Assembly: GCF_021389935.1 (NCBI RefSeq) | Contig: NZ_CP089979.1 | Location: 3,329,001-3,393,000, forward strand | Length of the DNA: 64,000 nt | DNA from: Fulvivirga ligni | GTDB taxonomy: Bacteria > Bacteroidota > Bacteroidia > Cytophagales > Cyclobacteriaceae | Direction of reading: 5' to 3' | In this document: positions 43,753 through 51,904 of the stretch, piece after piece | Layout of the letters: each line of letters opens with the position of its first letter | How positions within the stretch are numbered: position 1 is the first letter of the stretch | The notes under the pieces: model-generated | Seen by the model: only the letters and a program-made list of their open reading frames with translations | Databases searched by the model: none | What the model was told of the DNA's origin: nothing | Translations under genes and position numbers: made by a program

Positions 43753-44691
43753 ATGATTAAAAACTTGTTAAATCACACCATCTATGTGTGTTGGTTAGCA
43801 TTATTATGCAGTTGTAATACTAACCATTCAGAACTACAACCCGAATATCCGGGGGAAGGCGGTATACAGGCCTCAAAGATAAGTCCAAATCATTTTAGAA
43901 TATCAGCCAACGATATCATTAGCTTGAAAGGTAGCAATGGATTATTTGTAAGTGGTGAAAATGGGACCGGCGCCATGTATTGTGACCGTGAGTTTGCCAA
44001 TGACTGGGAGAAATTTACCATAATTGATCAGGCGAATGGTCTGGTAGCACTGAAAAGCATGGGCAAATATCTATCTTCTGAAAATGGCCAGCAATCTATG
44101 AAGTGCGATCGCAATAGTATTCAAGGGTGGGAACTGTTTACCATCATTGAAAATGCAGATGGCACTATTTCTTTACAAGGTAGTAATGGTAAATATGTAT
44201 CGTCTGGCAATGGACAAAACCCGATGATGTGTGACCGTGACATAATACAGGCTTGGGAAAAATTTACTGTTGTTAATCACAACGGCAATCCAGATGATAA
44301 TGATGGTTGGAATCTGGCTAATCTAACTCATTACACTTCTTATCCTGATCCAGGAAGTGATGAATGTATTTATTATAATGGATGTCAATGGGCAGGCTAT
44401 TTTGCCTTTATTGATGGTAAAATGACTGAAGCGTGGGTAATGAATCATAACATTATAGCTATTCATTCGAAAGATGCTGACCAGTATAAGTTAAAGACTT
44501 TTAGGCTAAGGCAGGGAAATCATCAGATTGACGCAATGGTATATGATATGTGTGCAGATTCAGATTGCAATGGCTGCTGTACTCAAAACTCCAGTGAAAC
44601 AGGGTTTTTAATAGATATAGAAAAATACACCATGGAGAGGTTTGGTTCAGGCAGCGGTATAGTAGAATGGCAGTGTCTGGATTGCGACTAA
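43753..44691 (+). CDS. Lipoprotein with fascin-like beta-trefoil and Cys-rich double-psi barrel-like domain
   Basis: This 312-residue lipoprotein has lipobox LLCSC (about Cys20). Three fascin-like trefoil repeats span about 45-180, each ending in a CDR-x-W-x-F-T motif (SLKGSNGLFVSGENG, ALKSMGKYLSSENG, SLQGSNGKYVSSGNG). A C-terminal domain (about 190-312) has seven or more cysteines including CADSDCNGCCTQ, then LIDIEKYTMERFGSGSG and a final WQCLDCD. The pattern resembles expansin/RlpA-like double-psi barrels (V-x-D-x-C ... ID), which bind polysaccharide. That is inference. A GTG start at 43723 would add ten residues and is less likely. Confidence 0.75.
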   Translation: MIKNLLNHTIYVCWLALLCSCNTNHSELQPEYPGEGGIQASKISPNHFRISANDIISLKGSNGLFVSGENGTGAMYCDREFANDWEKFTIIDQANGLVALKSMGKYLSSENGQQSMKCDRNSIQGWELFTIIENADGTISLQGSNGKYVSSGNGQNPMMCDRDIIQAWEKFTVVNHNGNPDDNDGWNLANLTHYTSYPDPGSDECIYYNGCQWAGYFAFIDGKMTEAWVMNHNIIAIHSKDADQYKLKTFRLRQGNHQIDAMVYDMCADSDCNGCCTQNSSETGFLIDIEKYTMERFGSGSGIVEWQCLDCD

Positions 44692-44740
44692 ATGTTGTAA
44701 CTTAATTCTTCAAACACCTATATGAACCAAATAATTTCAA

Positions 44741-44771
44741 AAGAAGGCCTAACTAAAATGTAGGCCTTCTT
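44741..44771 (+). terminator. Terminator after the trefoil lipoprotein
   Basis: AAGAAGGCCTA and TAGGCCTTCTT form a perfect 11-bp stem around a 9-base loop; the 3' end runs TTCTTGATAATT. The rest of the 308-bp gap up to 44999 holds a second small hairpin (CATCAA/TTGATG at 44911-44930 followed by TTTTACTTT) and nothing else recognisable. Confidence 0.75.
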
Positions 44772-44999
44772 GATAATTAACGGTTTCGTTACATTGGATC
44801 ATAACGAGAATGCAAATTTACAAATTTTGTTATGTATAAGACGTTTGAGACATAATGGTGCTGGATAGATTGAATTATGGTAACGACTAAAACATCATTC
44901 TAAATTAAGGCATCAAGTCTCTAATTGATGTTTTACTTTATAATTTGACACCCTTTACATCCTTCATTTACCTAAGTTGGCCCGCAAATAAAGTTTATT

Positions 45000-45710
45000 A
45001 TGATGAGTCAACTAAATTTTACCAAGACCTCCTTATTGCTCTTTTATTGCTGCATGCTATTCTTACTTTTTAGTCATTGTTCAGAGCAAAATCATGAAGA
45101 GCCAAACGATGGTGATATCGTATTTGAAAACTTGGATAAATTAGAAACGGATACATTGTTCCTGAAATTTGTAAATCAATTGGTCACTAATGCTGAAAAT
45201 ATCAATGATTATATTGGAGCCTACGAGCTTTCTGAAAGAGAATCATCTCTTTCGGAAGATGAGAAACTTGAATTGGCACTTGCTTTAGGCTATGGTTCAA
45301 TAGAAACAATGAATGATTCTGAGCAAGAATTATGGGACAGCTGGATTAACATTGTTGAGAGATTTGGACTGATAACTCAGGAAAGGGAACTTGCAAGCCA
45401 AATCTTTTCGGAGCTGATTTTAGAAATTAAAACTAACAATAACAACTCTGGTAAGATTTTACGTCCGGACCGAGAAGAATATTGTTCTGATCAAAGTAAC
45501 AGGTGCTATCAAAACCTTTTTAATAGGGCTATCATTACTGCGGATGAACTTTGTGAATATATCCCTAATCTTGGAATCGTCTCTTGCATTCCTATTCCTC
45601 CAGATAACATCTTTCCCGAATGGGAAAGGCTGGGACTCGTGGGGTGTGATTTTCAATATGATTGCTGTATTATTGGCTACGATTCTAATGATTGTATGCG
45701 AATGTTTTAA
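45000..45710 (+). CDS. Unrecognised Cys-rich lipoprotein, copy 2
   Basis: This 236-residue paralogue of 30644-31381 has the same plan. The signal peptide has a lipobox-like LFSHC, followed by an acidic linker and the helical block LSEDEKLELALALGYGSIE, then WDSWINIVERFGL. The cysteine-rich end finishes GCDFQYDCCIIGYDSNDC plus three residues ending Met-Phe. Between the two copies the C-terminal 22 residues differ at only four positions, while the middle is much less conserved. The end is therefore the constrained part. No family recognised. It stands alone between hairpins, close to the siderophore operon on the other strand. Confidence 0.85.
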   Translation: MMSQLNFTKTSLLLFYCCMLFLLFSHCSEQNHEEPNDGDIVFENLDKLETDTLFLKFVNQLVTNAENINDYIGAYELSERESSLSEDEKLELALALGYGSIETMNDSEQELWDSWINIVERFGLITQERELASQIFSELILEIKTNNNNSGKILRPDREEYCSDQSNRCYQNLFNRAIITADELCEYIPNLGIVSCIPIPPDNIFPEWERLGLVGCDFQYDCCIIGYDSNDCMRMF

Positions 45711-45854
45711 AGATTTTTCTTATTAATATTATCGATTTCTTCAGATAAAATTGAGTAGAATAATTCATTATGTTTAGCTGTTCTGGAAATTAACCAGCAC
45801 TTATGATTCTCATGAACTATTTAATAGATCACGCATAATTCTTACGAAATCTGA

Positions 45855-46916
45855 TTATTTATTCCTGATCCATCCTAATATGAAATTGACACTTAAAGTT
45901 GCCAGAATCATTATAGGCATTATGAATGCGATTTGAAGTGAAGATTTATCTTTATAGCCAAATATCATGGTACCCCAAAACACCAGTGTCCACTGAATGA
46001 CGTATAGCGAGGTCACATTTCTACTGCAATAATATACAAGATAGACAAAGTAGTTATCTCCCATATATTTTAAAAGGACATGTATCACCCAAAGTACAAT
46101 TAAATTTAATCCTAAAAGATAAAATGCACCTCCCGGCCCCAAATGAAAGAAATCACCAAAATGATAGGTAAAATTATAATAACATAATGCACCCCCCACC
46201 ACTAGGAAGATAAGTCCATATTGCAACATTTTCTTGAACAGTAAGTCTTGATCATTTTGCATTTCTTTATAATAACGACCGAGAAACATACCAGCAAACA
46301 TAAACGACATCCAGGGAAACACCGGAAAATAAACATGCCAGGCATCACTAAAAAATAATTCACATAGGTAATGTAACACAGGGATATCAGTAGAAACGCC
46401 GGATAGAAAACGAGAAGGAAGGGCTATGAATAGAGCTATCACTAATAAAATGTACTTATTTTTCACGTACCGGTTAGCACATCCCATAAAAAACAGCGCA
46501 ACGCCGGCTAATTGTAGAATATCTCCAATAGTAGCCAGCCAAATGAGCTTATCTAAACTTAGCGGTCTGGCCCAACCGTAGTCTTGAAGGAAGCCTTCTG
46601 GCATGGTGTGAAACAGCTCTAGTGGCACTATAAATTTCAAAACATTCATTAGATATCCTACACCTAATATAACAAGGCCTCTTTGCATGGAACCTGCCAC
46701 GCTCTGTCTGCTGGAAAGAACAAATGAAACTCCCATAGATACTAAAAACATAGCTGTTCCCTTACCTATAAAGTGAATGACATGTCCTAGTGAAGAATCT
46801 CGCTGAGTTTCAATACTTCCGTAAACCCATAATGTGTGTACCAGTATCATCACCAGTACACTCATCCCTCGACCAAAGTCTATGGCTAAAATTCTTTTAT
46901 TTTGAAGTGCCTCCAT
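45855..46916 (-). CDS. Membrane acyltransferase-like protein (HGSNAT/DUF1624-like)
   Basis: This 353-residue inner-membrane protein has about ten hydrophobic spans. It opens with the family signature RILAIDFGRGMSVLVMILVH (near 8-27), where the Asp-x-x-Arg-Gly and His resemble the N-terminus of heparan-glucosaminide N-acetyltransferase-like DUF1624 proteins. It overlaps the siderophore synthetase stop by one base (TAATG on the minus strand) and ends the operon. It might acylate the siderophore or a precursor across the membrane, but a general envelope role cannot be excluded. The assignment rests mainly on the N-terminal motif and topology. Confidence 0.72.
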   Translation of the reverse strand: MEALQNKRILAIDFGRGMSVLVMILVHTLWVYGSIETQRDSSLGHVIHFIGKGTAMFLVSMGVSFVLSSRQSVAGSMQRGLVILGVGYLMNVLKFIVPLELFHTMPEGFLQDYGWARPLSLDKLIWLATIGDILQLAGVALFFMGCANRYVKNKYILLVIALFIALPSRFLSGVSTDIPVLHYLCELFFSDAWHVYFPVFPWMSFMFAGMFLGRYYKEMQNDQDLLFKKMLQYGLIFLVVGGALCYYNFTYHFGDFFHLGPGGAFYLLGLNLIVLWVIHVLLKYMGDNYFVYLVYYCSRNVTSLYVIQWTLVFWGTMIFGYKDKSSLQIAFIMPIMILATLSVNFILGWIRNK

Positions 46917-49342
46917 TACACTTTGCCCTCCATCACCACCTTCCTAAATGCAGCAACAGGGTTTTTGAGCTTTCCGAAAAACTGCAAAGCTGCCGCAGGA
47001 TCGGCCAGATTCACCATTTGCTTATTGTTTTTAAGCTGTAGCCGATTAAGACAAGACCTATCGAACTCTTCAGTAAAGAGATCATATTTCAAAAACTTCT
47101 TTTCATATTGAGGCCATTCTTGCTGATACTCACAAATCACTACTGCTACTGTATTCCAAAATGTATCCTCGACACATACTTCCTGTTCTTCCAGTATGGC
47201 ACTTAAAAATCTAAAGAAGCAATCAAATATGTCGGTGAATATTGAGAGTAAACGGATATTTTCTGGCACGTCGGCAAATATTCTCTTCACCTCACCACTG
47301 AGCGCCACCTCGCTACTCAAGACCTGCATCTCCTCCGTTATATCTTTCATAATAGCTTTTACAGGGACATTATTTTCTATGACCAGGATAAGGTTTTCTC
47401 CATGTGGCATAAACACCGTATCATACTTATAAAAACAATGAAGTAAAGGTTTCATATAACATTTTAGATAGCTCTGTAACCATTCCTCTACTGATAGATC
47501 CGAGGCATTAATTAATTCTGCCGCCAATGACCGGTTGTCTTCATCCACATGTAGTAATGCTGCCATGGTCATGAGTGTCTGTCCGGAAACCAGCTCAGAT
47601 GATGGACTCTCTCTCCACAAAGCAGAAAGCATCTTATTATAAGCGTTGGTCCTACCTAGTTCTTCAAAATAAAAGTTTCTATATCCGATAGTAGCTACCT
47701 CACCTAACATTTCAAACCCCTGTTCTTTAAGATATTGATCCTTACCCAAGGTGTCATTTACCCACTCAGTGATGGCCGGGGTTCCTTTCATATAATATGG
47801 AGATAAGCCGCGCATAAATCCCATATTCAATATAGAAAGCGATGTCTTTACATAGAATTTGGTAGGCTCTGAAATATTATATAATGTTCTGATGGACTGT
47901 TGAGCTAAATATTGATCACCTCCCTTTCCCAGGTAAATCAATCTTTTATTGGCGATGTCAGGAGAGAATATACTTGCCAATTTGTTAAACCATTGCCATG
48001 GGTGCACTGGTATGAAGTAATACTCATCGGCGTTAACGTCTAAAGAATTTAGCTTATCATTAAATTGATTCAATACCTCATCTCCAAGCTCAGTGGCAAG
48101 TAAATCATTGTATGTCAGATCGCTAATATGAGAAAAATTAGTCTGTTCCTTATGACCAGCCAGCCATATTAACTGAAAGCTTGTATCAGCTTCAGGAGCA
48201 TATTTTTTATAATCAACTGTATCAAATCCAATGCGACCATTATTAGCCACAAAACAAGGATGACCGGCGGTCATAGCATGCTCTATCTGCTGGTATGATG
48301 CATGAATCAACTCTTCCACCGGAGTAGTTTTGGTGTGTCGCATATAAGCACTACCGTAGAGCGTGCTGGCAATCTCTTCCAGATAGGTAGGCAACATTTC
48401 AGCTGGGATACCCAATGTGTTTTTAAAATCCAGAATGAATGACAATCCATCTAACGGAGCTGTTTCATCATTAACTTTTTTGGTGATGCTCGTTTCATCT
48501 ATGGACCAATGATCTAAAGCCAGCTTTCTTGCTCTGAAATAATAGATTGTTCCAGGCTTGTCGGAGCTTAGTGCGTAGTGATCATATCCATTGTTGCCTT
48601 TTTCAAACCGTTTTGGCTGCAAAATCAACTCATGTGTAAACTCACCAATAGCTTTTCTTATAAAGATTGAGTTAGCTTTTGACCAGTTCCTGGTATTCAG
48701 ATGAGTCACGGCTTTGGCGGGGTCAGTAGCTGTAGCCACTGATCCATCTAAGTCATTTTCACTTCGCGCAATATTGTAATTTGCTCTTGTGCAGAAAGCC
48801 AAGTGGGCTGTTTTGTGAGGCAAGTCTAAAGGCTTATCATATTGAAACCCGGCTTTTTTATTGAGTACATGAATTTTCTCATTTCTAATATCAGGCTCTA
48901 CTACAATTCTACTCACTTCTTCATCAGAGAATATAAAATCCATAATAGTAGTAAATACATGCCAGGTGAAATGAGCAATTTTCTTCTTTGGAGGAGCAAT
49001 CAGTATATGCATACCAGCATCACCGCGTTGAACATCATAGTATTTACCTATCACATCGCGAAGAGGATCATACCACTCTAGCAGAAAGATTGGAGCATTA
49101 TTATAATATGCCATAAACACTTGCGTATGATCATTAACAATATCCTGGTAAGCAGATTTAACCTGATCTAAAGAAGTATTCTGCATACCCCAGTATTTTG
49201 CGTAATCTTGGTTTACCCACTGGTGGATGTACTTTGACTCACTTTCTACATCAAAGGTGTATAATTCAAATACACCAATACCATTGATATGCTTTCTGAA
49301 AGCAGGCTTTCTATTATTGTTAGGATGAATTATAAAAGACAT
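46916..49342 (-). CDS. GNAT acyltransferase - IucA/IucC NIS siderophore synthetase fusion
   Basis: This 808-residue bifunctional protein has an N-terminal GNAT domain (about 15-190; FELYTFDVESESKYIHQWVN, then FLLEWYDPLRD and GDAGMHILIAPP), like the hydroxylamine acyltransferases IucB/RhbD. The NIS synthetase domain (about 230-800) has GHPCFVANNGRIGFD, VHPWQW, the KTSLSILNMGFMRGLSPYY block and PHGENLILV. It would acylate an N-hydroxy-diamine and then condense it by ATP-dependent amide formation. The ATG at 49342 lies 17 bases after the MFS stop; the longer frame runs into that gene. With a single synthetase in the operon, the product cannot be named. Confidence 0.93.
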   Translation of the reverse strand: MSFIIHPNNNRKPAFRKHINGIGVFELYTFDVESESKYIHQWVNQDYAKYWGMQNTSLDQVKSAYQDIVNDHTQVFMAYYNNAPIFLLEWYDPLRDVIGKYYDVQRGDAGMHILIAPPKKKIAHFTWHVFTTIMDFIFSDEEVSRIVVEPDIRNEKIHVLNKKAGFQYDKPLDLPHKTAHLAFCTRANYNIARSENDLDGSVATATDPAKAVTHLNTRNWSKANSIFIRKAIGEFTHELILQPKRFEKGNNGYDHYALSSDKPGTIYYFRARKLALDHWSIDETSITKKVNDETAPLDGLSFILDFKNTLGIPAEMLPTYLEEIASTLYGSAYMRHTKTTPVEELIHASYQQIEHAMTAGHPCFVANNGRIGFDTVDYKKYAPEADTSFQLIWLAGHKEQTNFSHISDLTYNDLLATELGDEVLNQFNDKLNSLDVNADEYYFIPVHPWQWFNKLASIFSPDIANKRLIYLGKGGDQYLAQQSIRTLYNISEPTKFYVKTSLSILNMGFMRGLSPYYMKGTPAITEWVNDTLGKDQYLKEQGFEMLGEVATIGYRNFYFEELGRTNAYNKMLSALWRESPSSELVSGQTLMTMAALLHVDEDNRSLAAELINASDLSVEEWLQSYLKCYMKPLLHCFYKYDTVFMPHGENLILVIENNVPVKAIMKDITEEMQVLSSEVALSGEVKRIFADVPENIRLLSIFTDIFDCFFRFLSAILEEQEVCVEDTFWNTVAVVICEYQQEWPQYEKKFLKYDLFTEEFDRSCLNRLQLKNNKQMVNLADPAAALQFFGKLKNPVAAFRKVVMEGKV

Positions 49343-49359
49343 ATTCGAAATTTTAGTTT

Positions 49360-50544
49360 TTATTGATTGGAAATTGAAGGCTTCCCTGCCCATTTCCATG
49401 AACTTTTAAAGACCAGAAAATACAATATAAGTGTGATTAAGAAGCCAGTTCCAGCTATCCAGAATGGAATGACTAATCCGTATCTATCGACCATTACCCC
49501 TACACCAAATGAGGTAATTAGCACACCCAAATTCTGAAAGAAATGTATCTTGCTGTAATCTGTGGCATAGGCTTTTGGGGTACTTAATTCAAATAACAAG
49601 ACATCAAATTTTATTACGGCATGATATATGGCCCATCCGTAAATTAGCCTACCTACTATAACTACCCATTCTACCTGAGATCCTTGTAACACTAAGCCGG
49701 CAATACCCAGCATAATGGAAGGAATTATAGCGTTCATACCATTTTTAGATAATATTTTTTTGTGATCAAGCCACAGTGCCAGCAGAGCTATCAAGGCTGG
49801 CAAAGCATATATTGAGCCTGATACCACCTTGCTATCATAAATGGATATTGATTCCCAGTAAACAGAGAAAAACGGCCTAATCATATAAGCACTACCATAT
49901 AGAATCATTGTTATGAGGCCTAACTTTAAAATGAAACCGTTTGGAACCAATGGTCTTGATTCGGTCGGTTCGTCTGGGAGCTTGTAATTGGTATCATACT
50001 TAGCACTTTTTATCAAATAAAAGCTAACGGCCATTTGAATAAAATCACCGGCGGCCATAATTAGAAAGATAAACCTAGGGTTAAACGAGTCTACCGCAAT
50101 ACCGCCCAAAATAGCGCCCAGAATGCTCCCAAAATGCACCATCACTGAAAGTAGGCCTACGGTACTGGCATGGTCCTCTTTTTGCACCAAACTCATTACG
50201 TACGGATAGATAAGCAAATAACTTCCCTTAAATACGATCATGGCCAAAGACACTATCCAAAACAAGGTTAGAGAATGAATATAAAAACAGTAAACACACA
50301 GTAAACCAGCCGCCAGTTGAGTATAGACCAGTAATTTGAGCTCCGCTACTCGCTTAGCAACATATGCCCATAAAGGAAATGCCACCATAACTGTAAAGCA
50401 CATTGCTGCTATGTAGTAACCCACATGTTTTGGGTCCGACACTCCAAATGTCTCTTCAAAAAACTGAGGAAAGAAAGGGTGAAGCATAGAATCACTTACC
50501 ACTGCCAGCATAGTCATACCTATAAGAAAGATCCTAAGACTCAT
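49360..50544 (-). CDS. MFS transporter, probable siderophore exporter
   Basis: This 394-residue inner-membrane protein has about twelve hydrophobic spans and the major-facilitator layout. The cytoplasmic loop after span two is WAYVAKRVAELKLL, and GGIAVDSFNPRF follows span four. It lies three bases after the N-hydroxylase stop and 17 before the synthetase start, in the middle of the operon. By position it should export the siderophore, as AlcS-like carriers do. Import of the iron complex cannot be excluded, but no TonB receptor is next to it. Confidence 0.88.
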   Translation of the reverse strand: MSLRIFLIGMTMLAVVSDSMLHPFFPQFFEETFGVSDPKHVGYYIAAMCFTVMVAFPLWAYVAKRVAELKLLVYTQLAAGLLCVYCFYIHSLTLFWIVSLAMIVFKGSYLLIYPYVMSLVQKEDHASTVGLLSVMVHFGSILGAILGGIAVDSFNPRFIFLIMAAGDFIQMAVSFYLIKSAKYDTNYKLPDEPTESRPLVPNGFILKLGLITMILYGSAYMIRPFFSVYWESISIYDSKVVSGSIYALPALIALLALWLDHKKILSKNGMNAIIPSIMLGIAGLVLQGSQVEWVVIVGRLIYGWAIYHAVIKFDVLLFELSTPKAYATDYSKIHFFQNLGVLITSFGVGVMVDRYGLVIPFWIAGTGFLITLILYFLVFKSSWKWAGKPSISNQ

Positions 50545-50547
50545 AAG

Positions 50548-51870
50548 CTATACCAATTCAATATTTTGAATTATCGCTTGTGGTGCATCAAACTGCTGAA
50601 AAGCAATACTTCTTTCTATAGGGTAATGCTCCCTGCCTGTCATTTCTTTAATGATATATGAATTTCTATAACAGGCCATGCCTAAATCTGGCGTAACAAA
50701 TCCATGCGTATGGAGCTCAGCATTTTGCACAAAAACATCTCTACCGTCATGATCAATAGTATAATTCCTATTCACATCATATCTGCCTTTTTCATCCCAT
50801 TTTATCCTATTCTCAATTCCTTTTATAAATTCTGGCTGCCTGTATTTATAACCAGTGGCCAAAACCAGACCTTCCGTTTCATGAGTAAATGCCCTCTCTT
50901 GCTCATGCTGATAGAGGTCTAACTGAAATTTACCAGTGACTCCATCAAATTCCGCATTCACTAACTCAGAGTTAGTTCTTAAACCCACCTCAACATCACC
51001 CAATAATTTTTTAGTATAAAGAAGGTCAAAGATGTCGGCGATCAATGAGCTGTTAATACCTTTATACAGGTGCTTTTGATTATTGATCAACTGATCTCTC
51101 TTTTCTGGCTTTAATCCGTAGAAATAGTCCACATATTCAGGAGAAGTCATTTCCAGGGTGAGTTTGCTATATTCTAAAGGAAAGAACCTGGGCGATCTGG
51201 TTATCCAGTTAAGCTCATAGCCATAATGATCTATTCCTTGCAACAAATCATAAAAAATTTCTGCTGCACTTTGCCCACTGCCCAACACAGTGATTGACTT
51301 CTTCTTTTGCAATTCACTTTTAGAGCTCAAGTATTGAGAAGAATGAACGGCTTTATTTTTCAGCTCTGTACAGCAACCCGGTACATAAGGGGCGGTTCCT
51401 GTGCCCAGTACCAGCCGAAGTGCTTTAAATAGAGCTCGCTTACCAGTCTGAGTATTTTTAGTTTCAACCAGATAGAATGACTGGTCTTTATCATATGAAA
51501 TATGCTTTACTTCACTTTTAAAATGAATGTTTTGCAACTGCTGAATCACCCACTGGCAGTATTTATTATACTCATGCCTAAGCACCAAAAAGTTTTCCCT
51601 TATATAGAATGAATATATCCTACCTTGTTTTTTCAAATAATTAAGAAAGCTAAATGGGCTGGTGGGGTCAGCCAGAGTTACAAGATCTGCCATAAATGGA
51701 ATTTGTAAGGTAGTATCTTGCAGCATCATGCCAGGATGCCAGTTAAAACTATCGGATTTATCAAAAAAAATTCCGTCCAATTCATCCACTGTAGAGGTAA
51801 GGCAAGCCAGGCCAAGATTAAATGGCCCTACGCCTACACCTACAAAGTCATATATTTTATCACTATTCAT
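50548..51870 (-). CDS. Lysine/ornithine (diamine) N-monooxygenase, IucD/SidA family
   Basis: This 440-residue flavin N-hydroxylase shows the FAD motif GVGVGPFNLGLA near 12-23, the substrate-side WHPGMMLQDTTLQIPFMADL, the NADPH motif VLGSGQSAAEIFYDL, and the closing LATGYKYRQP. It hydroxylates the side-chain amine of lysine or ornithine, or of the diamine made by the neighbouring decarboxylase, giving the hydroxamate precursor. I start it at ATG 51870 (MNSDKIYDFVGVGVG); the longer frame to 51954 overlaps the decarboxylase gene. It is cytoplasmic and second in the operon. Confidence 0.93.
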   Translation of the reverse strand: MNSDKIYDFVGVGVGPFNLGLACLTSTVDELDGIFFDKSDSFNWHPGMMLQDTTLQIPFMADLVTLADPTSPFSFLNYLKKQGRIYSFYIRENFLVLRHEYNKYCQWVIQQLQNIHFKSEVKHISYDKDQSFYLVETKNTQTGKRALFKALRLVLGTGTAPYVPGCCTELKNKAVHSSQYLSSKSELQKKKSITVLGSGQSAAEIFYDLLQGIDHYGYELNWITRSPRFFPLEYSKLTLEMTSPEYVDYFYGLKPEKRDQLINNQKHLYKGINSSLIADIFDLLYTKKLLGDVEVGLRTNSELVNAEFDGVTGKFQLDLYQHEQERAFTHETEGLVLATGYKYRQPEFIKGIENRIKWDEKGRYDVNRNYTIDHDGRDVFVQNAELHTHGFVTPDLGMACYRNSYIIKEMTGREHYPIERSIAFQQFDAPQAIIQNIELV

Positions 51871-51904
51871 GATTGATCCTTTAATTATGTTAGGGTTTTT
51901 CGCG

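Noticed and set aside
44889-44940. Competing hairpins AAAACATCATT/AATTGATGTTTT and CATCAA/TTGATG as a riboswitch-like attenuator before the second Cys-rich lipoprotein
   Set aside because: Both pairings use the same right arm, so they do not give an antiterminator/terminator switch, and the site is about 70 bp from the gene with no leader peptide or known aptamer.
47196-47432. Plus-strand frames within the siderophore synthetase and MFS genes
   Set aside because: All lie antisense to coding sequence with conserved NIS and transporter motifs.
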